Assembly (NCBI GenBank): GCA_900767415.1
Contig: CAAFYZ010000036.1
Span: 1 to 64,000, forward strand
Source: Clostridia bacterium
Lineage (GTDB): Bacteria; Bacillota; Clostridia; Oscillospirales; CAG-272
Reading direction: 5' to 3'
Length of the DNA: 64,000 nt
The notes below the pieces were generated by a model. The model was not told the origin of the DNA, did not search any database, and worked only from the letters and a program-made list of their open reading frames with translations. Shown piece by piece: positions 57,718 through 64,000 of the stretch; within the stretch, counting starts at the first letter, position 1, and every line of letters starts with the position of its first letter. The position numbers were made by a program, and so were the translations under genes.

Positions 57718-58977
57718 TCATCCCTTCGCCGACGTGATCTCTTCGATCAGTTCCGAGATGATATTGTTTCCGTAGAACACGCCGTCGCGCGTCAGGGTCA
57801 CAAGATCCTCCGTGAAGGTGAGATATCCCGCGTCCGAGAAGGCGGAGAGTTTTTCCTCAAAGAGGTACGAGAGGTCGATCCCGAGCCGCTCCGAATAAGG
57901 GGAGAGGTGCGCCGCGCCTTTTTGAAGCGCGTAGATCAGAGAGTCGAGCACCCGGTATTCGGGGCGCAACACCCGTCCGCGGGAGGAGATCCGTATCCCG
58001 TCCGAAAGATTCCCGACGGCGTGCGAGTTATGGTAAAAATAATTTTCGATATTCCCGCCCGCTCCGTGTCCGAGAGCGATACAACTGCCTCCGCTGTGAC
58101 GGATCTCCATATAGTCGTAGCGATCCCGCCCGTCTTTTACGAGTTTGGTCAGCTCGAGCATACGGTATCCGTGCGGCACGAGACGGTCGAAGATCCGATC
58201 GAAGAGCGCACGCTCTCTTTCCGTATTCCGCATGGCTTCTTTCGTCGCGTCGTCAAGGCGGCGGTAAAGGGGCGTTTTTTCATGCAATATCAGGGAATAG
58301 AGGGAGACGCCGGCGACATTGAGTGCCGCGAGGGTGTCGAGATCCCGATCCAGCACCTCGTCGCTCTCACCCGGGGTGTTGTAAATCAGATCGACACCCG
58401 TATTCGTAATCCCTGCGCGGATTGCCGCCGCGACACGGGAGGCGGCGAACTCTCCGCTCCCGCGCCTGCCGAGCAACTTCCGCGTCGCATCGTCAAAGGT
58501 CTGGATTCCGACGGACAGGCGGTTGACCCCGCCCTCCCGCAGGACTTCGATCATCTCGTCGGAGAGTTCGGTCGCCGAAGTTTCGACGCTGATCTCCGCC
58601 CCCTTCGCAATCGTGAAGTTTTCGTGCAGTGCCGAGAGCACCGCCCGCATCTGCGCGGGGGCAAGGGAGGTCGGCGTCCCGCCGCCGAAGTTGACGGCGT
58701 CGATCGGCGCCTTCATGTACGGGTAGTCCCGCACCTCGTGCATCTTTGCGACAAGATAGTTGTGGTAGTCCCGTCTTGACAGCTCGTCCGGGCGGTGAAA
58801 GGGACAGAAGGAGCAGACCTTGTTGCAGAAGGGGACGTGCAGATAGATCGCCCGCCGACTTGTCGGCGGTGTCGCGAGGACGGCGGAAAGATAGTCTCCG
58901 CCGCCCTCCTCCGTCATGTATTTTTTCTTCAGATCACGCGATGCGTCATGATGACTTTTGTATCGAATTGTAAACAT
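57718..58977 (-). CDS. HemW/HutW-like radical SAM enzyme, probable heme-processing
   Basis: This 419-residue protein has the radical SAM cluster C51, C55, C58 (CNKVCSFCPF), the GGGTPTSL motif, the SAM-binding ETSATELSDE region, LSVGIQTFDD and a HemW-type C-terminal domain (ALGHGAGG). Members include the tRNA-heme chaperone HemW and the ChuW/HutW heme-utilisation enzymes, which open heme anaerobically. The start abuts the binding-protein stop (TAATG). Being the last gene of an iron/heme ABC operon with a flavodoxin favours ChuW/HutW-type heme degradation, which is inference; HemW function is the alternative. Confidence 0.78.
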   Translation of the reverse strand: MFTIRYKSHHDASRDLKKKYMTEEGGGDYLSAVLATPPTSRRAIYLHVPFCNKVCSFCPFHRPDELSRRDYHNYLVAKMHEVRDYPYMKAPIDAVNFGGGTPTSLAPAQMRAVLSALHENFTIAKGAEISVETSATELSDEMIEVLREGGVNRLSVGIQTFDDATRKLLGRRGSGEFAASRVAAAIRAGITNTGVDLIYNTPGESDEVLDRDLDTLAALNVAGVSLYSLILHEKTPLYRRLDDATKEAMRNTERERALFDRIFDRLVPHGYRMLELTKLVKDGRDRYDYMEIRHSGGSCIALGHGAGGNIENYFYHNSHAVGNLSDGIRISSRGRVLRPEYRVLDSLIYALQKGAAHLSPYSERLGIDLSYLFEEKLSAFSDAGYLTFTEDLVTLTRDGVFYGNNIISELIEEITSAKG

Positions 58978-60113
58978 TACTTTTCTTTTTTGAAAGAAAA
59001 CGCAACGTCGGGGTAGAGAATCTCCGCGAGTTTCTGATACGCCTCGGCAAAACGGCTGTTCGGCTTGTTGTGGAAGAGCGTCTTTTCAAGGTAGAAGACC
59101 TTACCGTTTTGAACCGCACGCAGTGACTGCCAGACGGGATTGTCTCCATAGTTTTTTTTCACCTGTTCCTTTGCCGCATCGATGCCTGCGTGGCACTGGA
59201 CGACGATGATGTCGGGGTTCGCCGCGAAGACGGTCTCAAGGTTGATTTCGAGACGGCCGGCGCCCGCGCTGTTCTCCCAGTCGTCGACGATGTTCTTCGC
59301 CTTCATCGCACTCACCATGCCGCCGACCACGGTCAGGGAAGTATTCGCCTCGAGTTTGCTCGCGTTGGCGAACATACTGAAGACGCGGGGAGCCCCCTCA
59401 TCCGGGATCTCGCACAGCATGTCGACCACATCGTCGAGTGCCTTCATGGCGACGCTGTCCCAGAGTTCGGGGTGACCCGAGAGATTGCAGAAGACTTTGA
59501 ACCATTTGAGATAGTCCGAAAAATCGTCGTACTTCATCGCGATGACGGGGATGTTCGCCGCCTTCGCCGGTGCTTCCACGGTGGAATAGCCGCTCATCGC
59601 CGTCGAACAGATGATCAGCTCGGGGTTCAGCGCGACGATTTTTTCCGTATCCCACTTTTTCCCCGACGAAGAGGTGGCGACCACCGTCATACCTTCGTCC
59701 TTCGTGATGTCTCTTCCGATATATTCTTTGTAGAGATCCTGCGAGGAAGTGCCGCCGATACAGCCGATGACGCTCCCGCCCGCCTCATACCAGAGGGTGG
59801 TAAAACTCGCATAAAGATTCAGAACTTTCGCGGGGTTCTTCTTGATCGTGACGGTGGAGCCGTCCGTCGAGGTCGCGTCCTTGAAGGTGACGGAATCTTC
59901 CTTCACGATCACCTCGTCGGCGGCAGTTAAGAATCCGGCTTTCAGTGTCGCTTTCCGCTCGTCTTTTGCGTTGTCGTCCGCGGGGGTATTCTTGTCACCC
60001 GACGGGGTGGTGCCGCCCGAAGGGTTGTTCGGTGTCTCGGGCGTTTTCGCACAGGAGGTGAGGGCGCCTGCCAGAAGGCAGAGGCAGAGAAGCAGGGTAA
60101 AAAATCTTTTCAT
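58977..60113 (-). CDS. Iron/heme ABC transporter binding lipoprotein
   Basis: This 378-residue lipoprotein (lipobox LTSC near 21) has a Pro/Ser/Thr/Asp-rich linker and a Peripla_BP_2 (helical backbone, cobalamin/siderophore/heme) fold: VLNLYASFTTLWYEAGGSVIG, IVALNPELIICST, VFAANPDIIVVQCHAG and AEILYP. It captures a metal chelate or heme at the surface. AAGGAGAAA precedes the ATG. No conserved axial-ligand motif is obvious, so heme versus siderophore is open. Confidence 0.85.
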   Translation of the reverse strand: MKRFFTLLLCLCLLAGALTSCAKTPETPNNPSGGTTPSGDKNTPADDNAKDERKATLKAGFLTAADEVIVKEDSVTFKDATSTDGSTVTIKKNPAKVLNLYASFTTLWYEAGGSVIGCIGGTSSQDLYKEYIGRDITKDEGMTVVATSSSGKKWDTEKIVALNPELIICSTAMSGYSTVEAPAKAANIPVIAMKYDDFSDYLKWFKVFCNLSGHPELWDSVAMKALDDVVDMLCEIPDEGAPRVFSMFANASKLEANTSLTVVGGMVSAMKAKNIVDDWENSAGAGRLEINLETVFAANPDIIVVQCHAGIDAAKEQVKKNYGDNPVWQSLRAVQNGKVFYLEKTLFHNKPNSRFAEAYQKLAEILYPDVAFSFKKEK

Positions 60114-60145
60114 TTGTTTTTCTCCTTAAAAATATAGAATTTATT

Positions 60146-60937
60146 TTATTTTGCGGCAAAGACTGTCCTTTGCGGAATAAAATACGGGCACCCGTGAAGC
60201 GGGTCTTCGTAAACGGCGGCTTCAATCTCGAAGATGTCGCGCAGATGTTTTTCCGTCACCATCTCTTCGGGCGTCCCCGCCGCGAAGAGGGTGCCCCCTC
60301 GGATCGCCGCCAGAAGATCCGAGTAGCGGGCGGCAAGATTGATGTCATGGAGTACCATCACGATCGTGATTCCGAGCGCGCGGTTGAGATGTCGGATCAG
60401 TTCGAGTACTTCGACCTGATAACTCACGTCGAGGTAGGTGGTCGGCTCGTCGAGGATCAGGATCTCCGGCTCCTGTGCGATCGTCATGGCGATCCACGCG
60501 CGCTGTCTTTCCCCGCCCGAGAGGGTGGAGAGAATCCGCTCTCCGAGATGGGAGAGACCCGTCATAGAGAGCGCGCGGTCGATGATCTCACCGTCTTTTT
60601 CCGTCAGCCCCCTCCCGAAACGGGAGTAGGGGAATCTTCCGTAGGACACCAGCGTGCGCACGTCGATGTCGGGGGGAGACTCATGGACCTGCGAGAGATA
60701 GGCGATCTTCCGTGCCAACTCTTTCGGCGGGTAGGAAGAAAGTTTCTTCCCCCGATAGACGACCTCGCCGCCCAGCGGAGAGACCGCACGGGAGACGGTT
60801 TTGAGCAGGGTGGACTTCCCGCAGCCGTTCTGACCGATCAGCGTGACGACCTTCCCGCGCGGAATTTCGAGCGTCAGCCCGCGCAGAACCTCTTTTTTTC
60901 CGTAGTCCGCGTAAATATCGCGAAATCCGAAGTACAT
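60146..60937 (-). CDS. Iron/heme ABC transporter ATPase (FepC/HmuV-like)
   Basis: This 263-residue protein has Walker A GQNGCGKST, Q-loop LSQ, signature LSGGERQRAWIAMT, Walker B ILILDEPTTYLD and switch histidine in VLHDINLAARYSD, all typical of FecE/FepC-type subunits. I prefer the ATG at 60937 because AGGGGGTGA (8 of 9 bases matching the ideal site) lies 5 bp before it; a GTG three codons upstream would couple to the permease stop. Confidence 0.9.
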   Translation of the reverse strand: MYFGFRDIYADYGKKEVLRGLTLEIPRGKVVTLIGQNGCGKSTLLKTVSRAVSPLGGEVVYRGKKLSSYPPKELARKIAYLSQVHESPPDIDVRTLVSYGRFPYSRFGRGLTEKDGEIIDRALSMTGLSHLGERILSTLSGGERQRAWIAMTIAQEPEILILDEPTTYLDVSYQVEVLELIRHLNRALGITIVMVLHDINLAARYSDLLAAIRGGTLFAAGTPEEMVTEKHLRDIFEIEAAVYEDPLHGCPYFIPQRTVFAAK

Positions 60938-60942
60938 CCCCC

Positions 60943-61995
60943 TCACCCCCTTTTTCCTTCTCTCGTGCGGAGAAGGTAGAGAAAGAAGGGCGCGCCGATG
61001 AAGGAGAGAATGATGCTGACAGGGACCTCTCCGGGCGGCAGGATCACCCGCCCGATCGTGTCGCAGATACAGACAAGGGAAAAGCCGAGCAGAGCGGACG
61101 CCGGGAAGAGATATTTATAATCCGACCCCACAAGGAGTCTCGCAATATGCGGTACGACCAGTCCGACGAAACTGATGAGCCCCGCGACGGCGATCGCCGC
61201 GCCTGCGAGCAGGGAGGACACCGCAATCAGAAAAAAGCGGAACAGTTCGGTTCGGAGTCCGAGGGCATTTGCCGTCTCGTCTCCGAGCATCAGAATGTTC
61301 ATGCGGGAGGGAAGGAACGCGCAGATGAAGATTCCCGCCGCCGCGTAGGGTAAAATCATGGGCAAGCTCTTCCAGCCGACCCCGTTCAGTCCCCCGACAA
61401 GGAAGCCGGAGGCGTTGCCGAGCGACTCGGCGAAGAAGGTCTTGATGATGTCGTTGAAAGCACCGAACAGCGCGGACACCGCCATGCCGGAAAGAATCAT
61501 TTTGACCGGGGAGACGCCCTTCTGATACGCCAACGCATAGATCAGCATCGTGGTGGCGAAGGCGCCGAGAATGGAGCCGATCGGGAGAAGAGAAGAATAC
61601 GCGGGGAAGGCGACGAGCGTCAGATAACCGATAAAACTCGCGCCGCCCGTCACACCGATGGTGGAAGGGGACGCCATGGTATTGCGCATGACCCCCTGCA
61701 GAATACAGCCGGAGAGGGAGAGACACACGCCCACGAGCCCGCCGATCAGCACACGGGGGAAGCGCAGGTTCCACACGAGCAGGCGCGCCATGCTGCCGTC
61801 ATCGACAAACAGTGCCTTCGCCACCTCGGGGATCGGGATTTTCACACTGCCGATGCCCGTACAGACCAGCACCGAGAAGACGGAGATCACTCCGAAGACG
61901 AGGATTACGGCGAGTTTTGCCGCCCGCCGCCTCGCGCCGATGCCGACCGCCGCCTCTCCGTGCGGTGCGGGGGCAGAAACCGTTTTTCTTTTCAT
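60943..61995 (-). CDS. Iron/heme ABC transporter permease (FecCD family)
   Basis: This 350-residue protein has about nine or ten helices and the FecCD motifs LRFPRVLIGGLVGVCLSLSGCILQGVMRN, PSTIGVTGGASF, GETANALG-like DETANALGLRT, GLISFVGLVVPHIARLLVGSDYK and LPPGEVPVSIILSFIGAPFFLYLL. It overlaps the flavodoxin-like gene by 4 bp (ATGA) and probably homodimerises. Confidence 0.93.
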   Translation of the reverse strand: MKRKTVSAPAPHGEAAVGIGARRRAAKLAVILVFGVISVFSVLVCTGIGSVKIPIPEVAKALFVDDGSMARLLVWNLRFPRVLIGGLVGVCLSLSGCILQGVMRNTMASPSTIGVTGGASFIGYLTLVAFPAYSSLLPIGSILGAFATTMLIYALAYQKGVSPVKMILSGMAVSALFGAFNDIIKTFFAESLGNASGFLVGGLNGVGWKSLPMILPYAAAGIFICAFLPSRMNILMLGDETANALGLRTELFRFFLIAVSSLLAGAAIAVAGLISFVGLVVPHIARLLVGSDYKYLFPASALLGFSLVCICDTIGRVILPPGEVPVSIILSFIGAPFFLYLLRTREGKRG

Positions 61996-62909
61996 GCTTT
62001 TTTGAGGAACTCCGCGACCGCGAGGCGCGCCCCTTCCAACTCTTCGGCGTTCGGGTGCCCGAGCGATTCCTTCTGCTTTTCAAAGCGCTCCATCGAGAGA
62101 TGCCCTTTTTCTCCTTTGGGGATTCTCGTGCGGGCGAAGGTGCGGCGCAGATCGATGCTCCCACGGCACAGATAATGCCCGAGCAGGGTGTTGTGTTCGG
62201 ACGCCAGAGCGATGACGTTTTCCGTGACTTTGGCGGCGTGCGCCGTATCGGTCGCGACGCCGAGCGTACCGATCACGATCAGTTTTTTGCCGTGCATACG
62301 GGCGATCAGGTCGATGGTGTCGTCGTCCGCCGTCCCGTGGTTGCACCAGTAGGAGAGGACGAAGGTGTCGAATTTGTCGATCACCTCGTCGGTGATATAA
62401 CGGATATTGTAGGGTCCCACATGGTCGGGCACCGCCTCTGCCGCCGCCGCGGCGAGTTTGTAGCCGTTGCCCGTGATGGTGGAGAAGATGACAGGCACCG
62501 TGTTTTTAAGATCCGGGCGGCTCTCTTTTTTACAGACGAGCGTCCCGCCGAGTGCCTTCGCCTCTTCTTCCGTCGCCGCGGGGGAGAGCATGACGCATCT
62601 TGCCGCCCGTCCGACGCGCAGGATGCTGTCGACCGTCTCTTCTTTGCCTGCGATCCCGCCGAAGAGTGCGCACTTTTTCCCGGGAAGATAGGGAAGAGAG
62701 CGGGAGAAGAGGGACAGGAGATCCTCCGTCGGAGATGCCGTTCCGAGTCCGAACGCCGCCGCATCGTATCCGATGAGAACCGCGGGATCGACCGTAGCAT
62801 CGAAGCGACCGACATCGGCGCCGTTTTCCACTGCCCCTGTGGCGAGTGCTTCCGCCATTTTTTCGAGCGTTCCCTCTTTTTGTAAACAAATGATTGCAAG
62901 TCTTGACAT
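61992..62909 (-). CDS. Double flavodoxin-like protein (BilS/Flavodoxin_3-type)
   Basis: This 305-residue protein has an N-terminal Rossmann-like domain (1-about 125: LAIICLQKEGTLEKMAEALATG) and a C-terminal flavodoxin_3-like domain from about 138 (VPVIFSTITGNGYKLA, FMN phosphate loop at 143-151; FVLSYWCNHGTADDDTIDLI; KKLIVIGTLGVATD). The C-terminal domain resembles flavodoxins found with tetrapyrrole reduction genes (BilS). It is the first gene of the iron/heme operon and could donate electrons to the radical SAM enzyme at its end. AAGGAGG precedes the ATG. FMN binding and partner are inferred. Confidence 0.72.
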   Translation of the reverse strand: MSRLAIICLQKEGTLEKMAEALATGAVENGADVGRFDATVDPAVLIGYDAAAFGLGTASPTEDLLSLFSRSLPYLPGKKCALFGGIAGKEETVDSILRVGRAARCVMLSPAATEEEAKALGGTLVCKKESRPDLKNTVPVIFSTITGNGYKLAAAAAEAVPDHVGPYNIRYITDEVIDKFDTFVLSYWCNHGTADDDTIDLIARMHGKKLIVIGTLGVATDTAHAAKVTENVIALASEHNTLLGHYLCRGSIDLRRTFARTRIPKGEKGHLSMERFEKQKESLGHPNAEELEGARLAVAEFLKKA

Positions 62910-62927
62910 ATATCCTCCTTAATTTAT

Positions 62928-62945
62928 GGTTAGCAATCGCTAACC
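62928..62945. promoter_or_regulatory. DtxR-like operator, proximal
   Basis: The palindrome GGTTAGC-AATC-GCTAACC lies between promoter and start codon of the operon. The core TTAGC-N4-GCTAA recurs at 63019. The shape resembles binding sites of DtxR/IdeR/MntR metalloregulators. Confidence 0.6.
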
Positions 62946-62960
62946 GCCGCGTCGAAAAAG

Positions 62961-62979
62961 AAACCGTACAAAACGGTTT
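62961..62979 (-). terminator. Leader hairpin, attenuator-like
   Basis: A 7-bp stem AAACCGT/ACGGTTT in the operon leader is followed on the minus strand by CTTTTTC. It may attenuate transcription. The stem is short, so this is tentative. Confidence 0.35.
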
Positions 62980-63018
62980 TTTTCTTCCTCTTTTTCGGAG
63001 CGACACGCTTCTTATTGA

Positions 63019-63034
63019 GTTAGCGTCCGCTAAC
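63019..63034. promoter_or_regulatory. DtxR-like operator, distal
   Basis: The palindrome GTTAGCG-TC-CGCTAAC overlaps the expected transcription start of the minus-strand promoter at 63046-63074. It shares TTAGC-N4-GCTAA with the proximal site, as expected for an iron-responsive repressor. Confidence 0.65.
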
Positions 63035-63045
63035 CGAACGCTTGT

Positions 63046-63074
63046 AGTATAGCATACGCAAAACGCTTTGTCAA
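63046..63074 (-). promoter_or_regulatory. Sigma-A promoter of the iron/heme operon
   Basis: On the minus strand a perfect TTGACA (63074-63069), 17-bp spacer, TATACT (63051-63046). Confidence 0.85.
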
Positions 63075-63375
63075 GGGGTTTGTATGTAAAATTTTTGAAA
63101 GCGGGCGGCGACACCGTTAAAAGACGGCTTTTACCGCGTGTCGCAGGATTCACGTGCAGGGGGGGGCGACCATCGGTCGTATGTCTTTTGCCACCGTCCG
63201 GAAAGCGAACGGAAAACGGGTGGGAGACGGCGGCGCGGCGTCTTTGACGATCGGGACGACGGACATGGGGTTTTCGGCGGGAGAGCGTTTTCTTCTCCCG
63301 AAAGGCAAGAAACCGCCCGTAGCACGGCGGTTTTCTTCTTTTTCGATAAAAATCCGAAAAAATTTGCAAAAAGGT
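63075..63375. other. Spacer with two hairpins, possible unassigned transcript
   Basis: No credible protein gene. One hairpin at 63109-63143 (CGACAC/GTGTCG outer stem, GTTAAAAG/CTTTTAC inner stem). A second at 63310-63333 (AAACCGCC/GGCGGTTT) is followed by TTCTTCTTTTT on the plus strand, resembling an intrinsic terminator for a plus-strand RNA starting somewhere after 63060. No promoter for it was identified. Confidence 0.4.
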
Positions 63376-63404
63376 TTGCAATTCGGGTAAAAATGTGCTA
63401 TACT
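63376..63404 (+). promoter_or_regulatory. Promoter of typA
   Basis: TTGCAA (63376-63381), 17-bp spacer, TATACT (63399-63404), 58 bp before the ATG. Confidence 0.7.
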
Positions 63405-63461
63405 GTCTAAGTTAGAAAAAAATACCTGTATTTTCAGGCGTCAAGAGGAATTCGGAGTTAT

Positions 63462-64000
<539 letters not shown>

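Noticed and set aside
63138..63410. Small plus-strand protein gene upstream of typA
   Set aside because: The frame crosses a terminator-like hairpin and the typA promoter, lacks a ribosome site and has no recognisable features.

Overview
The window reads as chromosome of an uncultured, GC-rich anaerobic Firmicute (Clostridia). The evidence is strong AGGAGG-type ribosome binding sites, consensus TTGACA/TATAAT promoters, the yggS-sepF-yggT-lspA-rluD cell-division neighbourhood, MrnC, PcrA with a Tudor-like tail, YesN/YesM signalling and ECF sigma/anti-sigma pairs with RsgI-like domains. Family or genus cannot be fixed from the sequence alone. I see no insertion sequence, integrase, CRISPR array or rRNA.

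Layout. 0.3-2.7 kb: ECF sigma factor with a membrane-anchored beta-propeller partner. 2.8-5.2 kb: two glycosidase-like genes. 5.3-19.5 kb: an uninterrupted, one-strand, 18-gene cassette of phage virion genes (terminase small and large, portal, scaffold-like, decoration, major capsid, adaptor, stump-like protein with leucine-rich repeats, repeat-built fibre, micro-ORFs, three membrane proteins). It has no recognisable integrase, repressor, replication, lysin or tape-measure gene. 19.7-25.1 kb: ABC-F protein, polar amino-acid ABC transporter, PPC-domain protein. 25.2-28.1 kb: rluD-like, lspA, yggT, sepF, yggS. 28.2-35.7 kb: mrnC, hisS, YgiQ radical SAM, a cluster of DnaA-box-like sites, pcrA, HAD phosphatase. 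35.9-41.4 kb: surface O-acylation locus (MBOAT plus two SGNH-like proteins). 41.6-45.2 kb: second ECF sigma operon with two RsgI-like proteins and a shared promoter-like motif. 45.3-46.1 kb: three tandem structured repeats abutting a tRNA-Glu/tRNA-Met pair. 46.3-47.4 kb: serC. 47.7-57.6 kb: mglBAC-type sugar importer, small InlB-repeat protein, response regulator/kinase/sugar-binding lipoprotein trio, aldo-keto reductase. 57.7-62.9 kb: iron/heme uptake operon with a HemW/HutW-like radical SAM enzyme and a double flavodoxin-like protein, under two DtxR-like palindromes. 63.5 kb to the end: start of typA/bipA.

How the parts work together. The phage cassette has intact reading frames, a ribosome binding site at nearly every gene and many 4-bp ATGA couplings, so it looks maintained rather than decaying. 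It could be a defective prophage block, a satellite, or a domesticated particle or gene-transfer-agent-like locus. The sugar region pairs an importer with a three-component sensor made of an extracellular binding protein, a YesM kinase and a YesN regulator. The 57.7-62.9 kb operon couples tetrapyrrole or siderophore import to a probable oxygen-independent heme-processing step under iron-type control. Both sigma loci look like envelope-sensing circuits. All functional statements are from reading motifs and context; no database search was run.
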